Assembly (NCBI GenBank): GCA_937872925.1
Contig: CALMUT010000337.1
Location: 1 to 39,189, forward strand
From: an uncultured Myxococcales bacterium
GTDB taxonomy: Bacteria; Myxococcota_A; Polyangia; Polyangiales; Polyangiaceae
Length of the DNA: 39,189 nucleotides
Reading direction: 5' to 3'
Every line of letters starts with the position of its first letter. Within the stretch, counting starts at the first letter, position 1. The position numbers were made by a program, and so were the translations under genes. Shown piece after piece: positions 7,656-15,296 of the stretch. The notes under the pieces were generated by a model. That model was given only the letters and a program-made list of their open reading frames with translations. It was not told the origin of the DNA and did not search any database.

Positions 7656-8915
7656 TTGCAAACTGCGCCGGGCGCGTCGTTTCCGTGGATACTCGCGCCG
7701 TTGCAGCAAAGCGCGATCCACAGCTTCCAACCGCGTCGTCCCCCGAACGCGGAGCCGCCAACGGACCCCACCGCCGAAGTCCTTCGTGCCGCGCGGCAAC
7801 TCGGATTTGCGGCGGCTGGTGTTGGCAGCGTCGGCGACTGGGGCAATCCCCACGCGGCCCTCGGCGAGTGGCTCGCCGCGGGCTTTGCCGCCGACATGGC
7901 CTACATGCACGACCCGGCCCGCAGCCACCCCCACGGGCTCATGCCGGACGCGCAGAGCTTCGTAGCGGTGGCCCTGTGCTACCCCCGCCCGGCAGACCTC
8001 GTGCCTTTGCGCAGGGCAGCCGGAGCCGCGCCGCTGCTGTCAGGTAGCGTGGCTCGCTACGCCCAGGGCCAGGACTACCACCTCGTGATCAAGACCAAGC
8101 TATGGGAGCTTGCCCGCAGTGCGGCGGATGCATGCGCTACCCAAGTGCGGGCTCGGATTTGCGTCGACACGGCTCCGCTCCTGGAGCGCCATGCGGCATG
8201 CCGGGCGGGACTGGGCTTTATCGGCAAGTCAGCAATGCTGATCATCCCCGGCATTGGCACCAACTTCTTGCTTGGCGCTCTGTTGATCGACACCGCCCTC
8301 ACACCGAGCCCGCCCACACCCGGCGGCTGCGGCACATGCACGAGTTGCCTCGACGCCTGCCCCACGAAAGCGTTCGTCGGTCCAAACCAGGTCGACGCGC
8401 GGCGCTGCGTCTCTTATCTCACCATTGAGAACCACGGACCGATTGCGCCGGAACTGCGTACCGGCGTGGGTCGTCGTGTATTCGGTTGCGACGTGTGCCA
8501 GGACGTGTGCCCGTACAACGCCTCCCCAGCGCCTCAAGGGTACGCGCCGGAGCTGGCTCCTGAGCCGCAGCGGTCCAGGGTTGACCTTCTGCACTGGCTG
8601 GCTCAGCCCTCCGGCGACAACCGCCGTTTGGTGCGCCGCAGCGCCATGCGGCGGGCTGGCCGCAACCAGCTGAAACGCAACGCCGCAGTCGCTCTCGGCA
8701 ATTCCGGGGACCCTCGGGCTATCCCGGCGTTATGCGCCGCGCTCACGTCGGAGCTGAGCCCCCTGGTCCGCGCGCACGTCGCGTGGGCCCTGGGCAAGCT
8801 GGGCGGTCCGGACGCGGAACGCAGCCTGGAGTCTGCCCAGACTCAGGAGGCAGATCCCGCCGTGCAGCACGAACTGCAGGCTGCACTCTTGACGCTGCGC
8901 GGAAGACGCTCTTAG
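7656..8915 (+). CDS. queG: Epoxyqueuosine reductase QueG with C-terminal HEAT repeats
   Basis: Catalyses the last step of queuosine synthesis in tRNA, reducing epoxyqueuosine to queuosine with a cobalamin cofactor and two [4Fe-4S] clusters. With the TTG at 7656 (419 residues) the first cluster ligands are C225, C228, C231 and C235 (CGTCTSCLDACP), and a second set is C251, C278, C281 and C285 (CDVCQDVCPYN). The conserved CVDTAPLLER segment carries the catalytic Asp171. About residues 330-415 form two or three HEAT-like helical repeats (NAAVALGNSGDPRAIPALCAAL, AHVAWALGKLGGPDAERSLE), as in typical QueG. The start is uncertain: the first 35 or so residues are poorly conserved and a TTG at 7701 is an alternative. 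No other queuosine genes are in the window. Confidence 0.95.
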   Translation: MQTAPGASFPWILAPLQQSAIHSFQPRRPPNAEPPTDPTAEVLRAARQLGFAAAGVGSVGDWGNPHAALGEWLAAGFAADMAYMHDPARSHPHGLMPDAQSFVAVALCYPRPADLVPLRRAAGAAPLLSGSVARYAQGQDYHLVIKTKLWELARSAADACATQVRARICVDTAPLLERHAACRAGLGFIGKSAMLIIPGIGTNFLLGALLIDTALTPSPPTPGGCGTCTSCLDACPTKAFVGPNQVDARRCVSYLTIENHGPIAPELRTGVGRRVFGCDVCQDVCPYNASPAPQGYAPELAPEPQRSRVDLLHWLAQPSGDNRRLVRRSAMRRAGRNQLKRNAAVALGNSGDPRAIPALCAALTSELSPLVRAHVAWALGKLGGPDAERSLESAQTQEADPAVQHELQAALLTLRGRRS

Positions 8916-8917
8916 TT

Positions 8918-9190
8918 ATGCGCGTGCGACGTAGCCGTCATCGCGGTGCCTTATTCGGAGCGCTCCTGGCGTACGGCGTCAGCACCGCTGTTGCGGATGT
9001 GCCCAACGACGACCCTCCGCCGGCGGCGGACACTTCGGGCAGCACTGCGCCGCCGACGGACGTGCCCTCAGCTGGTGTCGGTCACGCCAAGCGCCCCATC
9101 ATTGTAGGTCTGATAGCGGCCGGATTTCTGCTGTTCGCAGGTCTCGCCGGAGCGAACGACCGGCCCCGCGGAGATCCGCCCAAGCCCTGA
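8918..9190 (+). CDS. Small Pro/Ala-rich membrane protein, unknown function
   Basis: A 90-residue protein starting 2 bp after the queG stop and ending 2 bp before the ferritin-like gene, so it sits inside the same transcript. The N-terminus (MRVRRSRHRGALFGALLAYGVSTAVA) looks like a signal peptide. It is followed by a disordered Asp/Pro/Thr-rich stretch and one membrane helix (PIIVGLIAAGFLLFAGLAGA) near the C-terminus with a short polar tail. I do not recognise a family. The tight spacing on both sides is the main support for it being real. Confidence 0.7.
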   Translation: MRVRRSRHRGALFGALLAYGVSTAVADVPNDDPPPAADTSGSTAPPTDVPSAGVGHAKRPIIVGLIAAGFLLFAGLAGANDRPRGDPPKP

Positions 9191-9192
9191 CG

Positions 9193-9933
9193 ATGGCCAG
9201 AAAGCAGACGCCCGGCTCACGCAAGCGGTCGCCCGCCGCCACTGAGCGTGCGCGCCAGGAGTGGCTCAGACGGGTCGAAGCCGAGTATCGCTCTGCGGCA
9301 ATCACCCAGGAGTTGACGCTCTGGTTGATACGCATCGCGGCCAGCCCGGACTTGATCCTTGACGGCCTGCGCATCGTCAAAGACGAACTGAAACACGCAG
9401 AGCTCAGTCACATCGTCTACACCGCGGGCGGCGGCTCGGCGCCGCCGCAGATCGTGCGTGAATCCCTCGGGATCCACCGACGCGCCAAAGCGCCGCTCGA
9501 GCACGATGTGCTTCGAGCGTCTGTGGAGGTGTTTTGTCTGGGCGAAACCGTCGCCGTGCGTTTGTTTCGCGAGCTGCGTAGCAAGTGCGCCGTGCCCGCA
9601 GCCCGGCGCGCCTTGGATCGCATCCTGCGCGACGAGGTCCGACACAGAGATTTCGGATGGTCCATGCTCGAGTGGCTCAGCGAGCACCCCATGGGCGATG
9701 AACTCGTGGCTCTCACCAAGCAGGAACTGCCCGGCATGTTCAAACGATTGCGCGCGTCTTACGCGCCCGTCGGCGCCGACAGAGAACTCACGATCCCAGA
9801 CGACGAGCGCGCCTGGGGCCTCATGCCGACCGCCGCATATGGTCAGATCTTGGAGCAAGTGCTCGAGCGGGACTACACGCCGCGTTTTGCGCGCTTCGGT
9901 ATCGACGCGGCCGCGGCATGGCGCGCAAGTTGA
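9193..9933 (+). CDS. Ferritin-like di-iron protein
   Basis: A 246-residue, mostly helical soluble protein with the ligand pattern of ferritin-like four-helix bundles: Glu40 in the first helix, Glu65-x-x-His68 (DELKHAE) in the second, Glu118 (CLGETVAVRLF) in the third and Glu148-x-x-His151 (RDEVRHRDFGW) in the fourth. This is the standard E...ExxH...E...ExxH set for a carboxylate-bridged di-iron centre. The N-terminal 25 residues are basic and probably disordered. Activity could be oxidase, oxygenase or iron handling, and nothing visible decides between them. It follows the small membrane protein by 2 bp and precedes the di-heme lipoprotein by 37 bp, so a shared redox theme with the iron-sulfur enzyme QueG is possible but speculative. 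Confidence 0.85.
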   Translation: MARKQTPGSRKRSPAATERARQEWLRRVEAEYRSAAITQELTLWLIRIAASPDLILDGLRIVKDELKHAELSHIVYTAGGGSAPPQIVRESLGIHRRAKAPLEHDVLRASVEVFCLGETVAVRLFRELRSKCAVPAARRALDRILRDEVRHRDFGWSMLEWLSEHPMGDELVALTKQELPGMFKRLRASYAPVGADRELTIPDDERAWGLMPTAAYGQILEQVLERDYTPRFARFGIDAAAAWRAS

Positions 9934-9970
9934 CGCCCGCGCCGCTGGCGTCCTTTGCTATGCTTGTGAG

Positions 9971-11056
9971 ATGCTGCGTCTAACAAGCTCTCTCTGCTTC
10001 GCATTGGCCTTCACGCTTTCCTGTTCCTCGGATGACGACCCCAAGGCGGGCACCGGAGGCGCGTCGAGCGGCGGCAACGCCGGCACGGCGGGAGCAGCCG
10101 GCGCGGCTGGAAGCGGCGGCCAGGGCGGCAGCGGCGGCACCGCTGGAAGCGGCGGCCAAGGGGGAGCCGCAGGTGCGCCCGCGATGCTGAGCCAAACCGG
10201 CCTGTACGCAGACATCAAACAAGGCACGCTGGCGTCCGGCGTCCGTGCCTACACGCCGCAATTCGTGCTGTGGACCGACGGTGCAACCAAGAAGCGCTGG
10301 GTGTACCTGCCGCCAGGGCAAAAGATTGACACCAGCGACATGGACTACTGGGTCTATCCGGTGGGAACGAAGCTGTGGAAAGAATTCTCGCGCGATGGCA
10401 AACGCATCGAGACGCGATTGATCGTCAAGACGGCGTCCCCCGACGTCTGGGACATGGTGGCGTACCACTGGAAGGACGACCAGACCGACGCCACGAGCGT
10501 GCCCAATGGCGTGCAGAACGCGTCGGGAACCCAGCACGACATTCCGAGCACGATCGACTGTGACACCTGCCACGGAAAGATGAAGGACCGCGGGCTTTCT
10601 TTCACCGCCATCCAGCTGTCCCACGCCGGGGCTCAGGTGAGTTTGGATACCCTGGCGAAAGAGGGCGCCCTCACGAACCCTCCGACATCGCCCCTGGTGG
10701 TGCCGGGCAACGCCACCGAGCGCGCTGCCCTCGGGTACATGCATGCCAACTGCGGCGTATGCCACAACGATCAGTCCTTTGTTTTCTCGGTGGTCGACAT
10801 GCGGTTATGGCTCAGCGCTAGCGCCCTGGGCAAAGTCAGCGACACCCCCACTTACCTGACCTCCGTGAACAAGGCGCTGACCTCGGCCAACCCAAGCACG
10901 GGAACTTCGCGCATCGTGCCGGGCAAATCCGCAGAAAGTGACATCTGGATCCGAATGGGACAGCGCGGCGAACTCACGCAAATGCCTCCCCTTGGCAGCG
11001 AAGACGTCGACGCCACCGGACACGCCGCCGTCAAAGCCTGGATCGACAGTCTCTAG
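9971..11056 (+). CDS. Di-heme c-type cytochrome-like lipoprotein
   Basis: Envelope lipoprotein of 361 residues. The signal peptide ends in LTLSC (Cys18). A low-complexity Gly/Ala/Ser linker follows at about 26-71, typical of myxobacterial lipoproteins. Two CxxCH heme c sites are present: CDTCH at 197-201 and CGVCH at 261-265, the second within a GYMHANCGVCHND segment. Histidine and methionine residues that could be distal ligands lie nearby (LSHAG, MPPLGSEDVD near the end). The first 120 residues after the linker are beta-rich (LWTDGATKKRWVYLPPG, WVYPVGTKLWKEF). This resembles secreted cytochrome-like proteins that carry a WTDG...KxRW...LP segment. It is probably involved in periplasmic electron transfer, but the partner is unknown. 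Confidence 0.88.
   Translation: MLRLTSSLCFALAFTLSCSSDDDPKAGTGGASSGGNAGTAGAAGAAGSGGQGGSGGTAGSGGQGGAAGAPAMLSQTGLYADIKQGTLASGVRAYTPQFVLWTDGATKKRWVYLPPGQKIDTSDMDYWVYPVGTKLWKEFSRDGKRIETRLIVKTASPDVWDMVAYHWKDDQTDATSVPNGVQNASGTQHDIPSTIDCDTCHGKMKDRGLSFTAIQLSHAGAQVSLDTLAKEGALTNPPTSPLVVPGNATERAALGYMHANCGVCHNDQSFVFSVVDMRLWLSASALGKVSDTPTYLTSVNKALTSANPSTGTSRIVPGKSAESDIWIRMGQRGELTQMPPLGSEDVDATGHAAVKAWIDSL
10106..10165 (+). repeat. 36-bp tandem repeat in linker of di-heme lipoprotein
   Basis: The segment GCTGGAAGCGGCGGCCA starts at 10106 and again at 10142, a 36-bp period, inside a GC-only low-complexity stretch. It encodes AGSGGQGGSGGTAGSGGQGG. It is an in-frame linker expansion with no separate function evident. 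Confidence 0.8.
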
Positions 11057-11082
11057 CCTTTCATTCAAGACCGATCCAAGCC

Positions 11083-13254
11083 TCAAGGAGGTGGGCGGCG
11101 CGCGGTTTCCACTGCGGCCCGGGCTTGCGCCCGCACGTCGAGATCCGCCTGAGATCGTGGGAAGACCGGCGATCGCACCAGCTGCCCCAGGAGTTCCAGG
11201 GTTTTTTCCGGATGTTCGTCTGCGACGTTGACCCAGTCCGGATCGCGGTCGGTTGCGTCGTATAGCTCTGGAGCGCCGCTTTCCAGTGGAAGCACGAGCT
11301 TGAAGGGCGACTTCAGATCCCGGATCCCCACGCGCAGTAGGTTTTCGTGACTTGCACTCGCCATCACGATGGGAAGCCGCCGCGGCGGGCGCTTGGGGAT
11401 CAGCGTCAGCAGCAAGTCTTCGCCGTGATACGCCGTGGGCGGATTGGCCGTCATGTAGTTGGCAAGGGTCGGCGCGACGTCCACCAAGCTCACAGGATCG
11501 TACACCACTTTGGGTTGGATCCCGGGGGCTCGCATCAACAGTGGCACGCGGACCAAGGACTCCCACAAGAAGATCGAATGCACCCAAAATCCATCACGGC
11601 CCAGGGCCTCGCCGTGGTCACTGACGAAAAGCACCACGACGTCATCACGCAACCCCAACGAGTCGATGCCAGAGAGCAGACGACCGAACTCGGCATCGAT
11701 GGCACGTGCCACGACTCGGTAGCGCCAGTTCATGGGGGCTTCGTCCGGCACTCGGTACTTTTCAGCGGCCGAATAGACCCATTTCGACTCAATCTCGCGC
11801 CAATTGTGCTGATCAAAGTTGAACAGCCAGAGTAGGTAGCGCTCGTCCTTGTTAAGGCGCAGCCACTCCAGGGCGCGATCCACCATCGGTCCCGCGGTCG
11901 CCCGATCCGCACCGTAGCCCCACACGTCGGTGCGTTCGCGGGCGTAGTCTTCGACGGTGAGGCTCTCTTGAAAGCGGAATGTAGGGCGGAGCTTGGCCAA
12001 GAACTCGTGGGCAGAGAGCGCCATGGTCACGGCGGTCTTCATGCCGTTCTTTTCCGCGACGCGCAGCACATCCTCGTCACGAACAGCGCCCACTTCGTAG
12101 CTGCCGCCTGTCAGCGCCGGCAGCGAGCGCATCGTATCTGACCCGGCCGCGTAGGCATTCGTGAAGGTCACGCTCTGGGACGAAAACCGCGCCAGGTTGG
12201 GCATGATGGTGGGATCTGTCGCCGCATCGAAGCGCAGCGTGTCCACGTAGAAGACGATCACGGAGAGGTCTTTGCGCGGTCGCAATGCGTCGAGTCGGGC
12301 GCGCACCGCAGGCGGTGTCGTATGGGGTTCGTCCCAATGCGGGTGCAGAGCCGTCGTGGCAAGGTCGAACCGCTCCTTCAACTGGTCCATGCGCGAGAGC
12401 TCCGCGCCACGCCATCCGCGCGGGTTGGCCAAAAACGCGCGCACGCTCTGGGTGCGGCCGAGCACCCGCCCCACGTAGGCAGGCTCGAGCCAAACGTGAC
12501 GCAGAGAGACCTCTAGCTGCGCCCGCGCCGGAGGCACAGCCACGAAGATGACCACACACAGTCCGGCGCACATGCTCAGAACGCGCAGGACGCGGCGCCC
12601 GCGCGGCCATGGCACCGCCCAAGCGCTGAGCACGATCACAAAAGCGGAGAGCCAGCACAGGGCGGCCAGCACCTCCAACAACGCATGCAGCTTGGCATAG
12701 AGTGCAACGTAGACGGTGAGGTCGACATAGGACAGCGCTGCGCCCAACCCAAGGGCGACAAGCGCGAAGCCAAGCGCCAGACGCGGCCGCGCTTGCTCCA
12801 CGCGCCGCACGGCCCAGCGCGAGAGTCCGAACAGCAGGGCGACGCAGAGGCCGATGCTGACGCACATGGTCGGCACTGCCCAAGACGCGATGCGCTCGGC
12901 CTTCGCTCCGGAAAAGGTGCTGCGCGCCGTGGGGATCGCGACCCAGGCGACCAGCGCTGCCATGGCCAGCGCGACGGCCCACGGGCGCGCGCGCTCGTTC
13001 AGGCGCCGCGTGACGCGATCCGCGAGTTCTCCCAAGCCGAACAGCAAGGCCCCCACAGCAGCCGCCACCACAACGTAGAGCAAGATCGCGTACACAAAGT
13101 GCCGCCCTGCCGGCAGAAAGCGGCCCCCCGCGCGCCGAAATGCGTCAGCGGCGACGAACAGCAGCCCGGTCAGGGTCGCGGCAACGACGGTGCGCGCCGC
13201 ACGGTCGAGTGCGCGAAGGTTACCCAATTCGAAAGCGGCCGGAGCATAGGCCAT
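11083..13254 (-). CDS. Membrane-anchored sulfatase/alkaline-phosphatase superfamily enzyme
   Basis: A 723-residue protein. The first 250 residues hold about six membrane helices (for example HFVYAILLYVVVAAAVGALL, WAVALAMAALVAWVAI, LGFALVALGLGAAL). The catalytic domain begins near residue 328 and faces the periplasm. Superfamily metal-site motifs are visible: VDTLR (Asp338), SDHGEALG (Asp546, His547) and WVHSIFLWESLVRVPLL. The nucleophile segment reads GSDTMRSLPALTGG, so Ser372 or Thr374 stands where sulfatases carry Cys/Ser of C/S-x-P/A-x-R. The conserved Arg376 is kept. The enzyme could be a serine-type sulfatase, a phosphoglycerol transferase or a phosphoethanolamine transferase. It stands alone, convergent with the di-heme lipoprotein gene. 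Confidence 0.9.
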   Translation of the reverse strand: MAYAPAAFELGNLRALDRAARTVVAATLTGLLFVAADAFRRAGGRFLPAGRHFVYAILLYVVVAAAVGALLFGLGELADRVTRRLNERARPWAVALAMAALVAWVAIPTARSTFSGAKAERIASWAVPTMCVSIGLCVALLFGLSRWAVRRVEQARPRLALGFALVALGLGAALSYVDLTVYVALYAKLHALLEVLAALCWLSAFVIVLSAWAVPWPRGRRVLRVLSMCAGLCVVIFVAVPPARAQLEVSLRHVWLEPAYVGRVLGRTQSVRAFLANPRGWRGAELSRMDQLKERFDLATTALHPHWDEPHTTPPAVRARLDALRPRKDLSVIVFYVDTLRFDAATDPTIMPNLARFSSQSVTFTNAYAAGSDTMRSLPALTGGSYEVGAVRDEDVLRVAEKNGMKTAVTMALSAHEFLAKLRPTFRFQESLTVEDYARERTDVWGYGADRATAGPMVDRALEWLRLNKDERYLLWLFNFDQHNWREIESKWVYSAAEKYRVPDEAPMNWRYRVVARAIDAEFGRLLSGIDSLGLRDDVVVLFVSDHGEALGRDGFWVHSIFLWESLVRVPLLMRAPGIQPKVVYDPVSLVDVAPTLANYMTANPPTAYHGEDLLLTLIPKRPPRRLPIVMASASHENLLRVGIRDLKSPFKLVLPLESGAPELYDATDRDPDWVNVADEHPEKTLELLGQLVRSPVFPRSQADLDVRAQARAAVETARRPPP

Positions 13255-13316
13255 TTCCTGCCCGCACGGCAGCTCAGTGCATTAGCCCCGAACCCACCCC
13301 GCCCAGGCCCGGCCGC

Positions 13317-15296
13317 TCAGAAGCAGCCGGGACGGAAGGACAGCGGATCGGGCTGCCCCAGCGGCAGTATTTCCTGAAGGTACTGATACTCCTCATCACA
13401 GAAAACCGCTGGCCCCTGCCCTTCCAGCTCCGCACGCTCTTGGAACGTGCGCGCGCCGCCGCTGTCCATCAGGCGGTTCGGTTCGTCTGAGGGGTTGTGA
13501 TAGGAGGTCAGGCTCCCCTTGGGATCCGCAAGCCCCAAGGAATGTGCGACTTCGTGTGACGTCGTGGTTCCGATCAGCGATCCGAAGACCCAGACCGCGC
13601 AAGCGATGCGATCCGAGCGACCCTTGGCGGGGCAGCGCGAGCTCTCTTCGAGGGTCGGCACTCCATCGTTGGCAAGGTCTTCAGCCAACACGGGGGAGCC
13701 CTTGCGGTCGGGCCGGAAGGGGTCGAAGATCTGATCGAAGAGCGGATTGGCAACTTCGAGCTTTTCCGCGAACCCACCTGGGTGCTCGCTGAAACCGAGC
13801 AGTGACTCGACGAACACGCCGCCGTAGCCGGGTTGATTGTCTTCCTGGGTGACCGCGTTCACTCCGCCAATGCGGTCATGCAGCCGCAAATTGCCTTTGT
13901 CTTTGCCTGGGGTGTTGTCGTAGCCAAGCAGCCCCAATCCGTTCGGATCCGGACCGGCAATATCGACCCGGGCGTACAAGGCGAAATCCGTCGGCTCCGT
14001 TTCACGAAACTCAACGTTCACGCCCGCGTAGTCGCGCCGCAGCACCTGCAGCACCCGGTCCCGCACGCGCTTCTCTACGGCGCGCATGCCGAGATGCCGC
14101 AGGCTTTCCACAAAGGTGGGCAAAAACTGCACCCAGACCACTTGTTTGATCGGCGCGATGCCCAGAGTGAAGGGTCCGGGGGTTCCAGTCAGGTTGATGC
14201 CGCCGTAGCGGATCAAGGGCGTCGCGGTTCCGGTGAACGTTCCGGTCACCGTGCGCAGGTCTGCCAGCTTACCCAGTGCGTCTTCTTCGTTCAGCACGTA
14301 GCGGATCAGCTTGCCCTCGAAGAACTGGGGGATGATCTCGAAGGACACCGCGACGCCACTGCTGCCGCCCTTGGCGGTAAACGTACCCTCGAGGCGCACC
14401 GTCGTCAGCGCCGGGGTCGCATCCTCGACCTCCGGGTCGTCGCCGACAAAGCCTCCGCCCGACACATCCACATACTGCCCCAAGCTCGCCGCTTCCGGCG
14501 CGAAACTGAAGATGGTGGGCTTGAGCAAGTCAAAGTCCACTGGGATCTGCTGGGTTTCGATACTGCTGCTGCCATCGGCGGCGTCATTACGAATGCGGAC
14601 CGTCCCCGTAAACCGGCCCTGTTCGACGCCTGCGATTTTCGGCGCGAAGGGGAAATCGGCCTTGTCCCGGGAAAACTCACTCCGGGGGCGCATCGGGATC
14701 TCTACGTCGCCGATCGGAGCACAAGTGCTGCTTCCCAACTTCGTGAAGCACCCCTCAAGAATTGCGATGCTCTTGCCCTCTGCACCCCCGAGGAGCAAGT
14801 CTTGGCCGTCCAGACCGATCAGATCGTTGACGAAGATGCTGCCCTCGGAAACGCCGTAGAATTTCGGCTCTAGCTTGGTCGCGACTTTGAACGACACGAC
14901 GGCGGGGAGCGACGTGTGGTTCCGGCCGTCGATGGGACCCGTCGCGATGACCCGTACCAAGCCTTCCAGTGTTCCAGAGTCTCCTGGCAACCCCTGTTGC
15001 AGTCCACCCGTCCAAAGGAACTCGAGGCGACTGCTGCTAACGAGTTCCGCAGGGAGCAAGAGCTTGACGTCGCTACCCGAAAAAGCGCCCTTGAACTCCA
15101 CCAGCGGCAGCGTGATGTCACCGAAGGAGCCCTCCACCACCACGCGTGTCCCCGGGAGCAGCACGTCCGGCAAGACGTCCGAGATCACCAAGTCCTGAAC
15201 CGCTATCGGTGGCTTTTCGCCGCCGTCGCCCCCTCCGCAAGCGGCGAACGCGAGCGCCAAAAGAACGCCGAGAAATCGCCGAAAGCCCCCACTCAT
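13317..15296 (-). CDS. Metzincin-like zinc metalloprotease lipoprotein
   Basis: A 659-residue lipoprotein starting MSGGFRRFLGVLLALAFAAC, with the lipid Cys in a good lipobox followed by GGGDGGE. The central part is beta-rich (IPT/TIG-like strands such as FSFAPEAASLGQYVDVSGGGF). Near the C-terminus is the zinc motif HEVAHSLGLAD at about 581-591, matching HExxHxxGxxD, in which the Asp is the third ligand. NRLMDSGG about 20 residues later would be the Met-turn. The ATG at 15296 overlaps the stop of the upstream PPC lipoprotein as ATGA, so the two are translationally coupled. No pro-domain cysteine switch is evident. Likely an outer-membrane protease acting outside the cell; its target is unknown. 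Confidence 0.87.
   Translation of the reverse strand: MSGGFRRFLGVLLALAFAACGGGDGGEKPPIAVQDLVISDVLPDVLLPGTRVVVEGSFGDITLPLVEFKGAFSGSDVKLLLPAELVSSSRLEFLWTGGLQQGLPGDSGTLEGLVRVIATGPIDGRNHTSLPAVVSFKVATKLEPKFYGVSEGSIFVNDLIGLDGQDLLLGGAEGKSIAILEGCFTKLGSSTCAPIGDVEIPMRPRSEFSRDKADFPFAPKIAGVEQGRFTGTVRIRNDAADGSSSIETQQIPVDFDLLKPTIFSFAPEAASLGQYVDVSGGGFVGDDPEVEDATPALTTVRLEGTFTAKGGSSGVAVSFEIIPQFFEGKLIRYVLNEEDALGKLADLRTVTGTFTGTATPLIRYGGINLTGTPGPFTLGIAPIKQVVWVQFLPTFVESLRHLGMRAVEKRVRDRVLQVLRRDYAGVNVEFRETEPTDFALYARVDIAGPDPNGLGLLGYDNTPGKDKGNLRLHDRIGGVNAVTQEDNQPGYGGVFVESLLGFSEHPGGFAEKLEVANPLFDQIFDPFRPDRKGSPVLAEDLANDGVPTLEESSRCPAKGRSDRIACAVWVFGSLIGTTTSHEVAHSLGLADPKGSLTSYHNPSDEPNRLMDSGGARTFQERAELEGQGPAVFCDEEYQYLQEILPLGQPDPLSFRPGCF

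Noticed and set aside
13833..14873. Plus-strand open frame (346 codons)
   Set aside because: Opposite the metzincin lipoprotein, with biased composition and no domain features.
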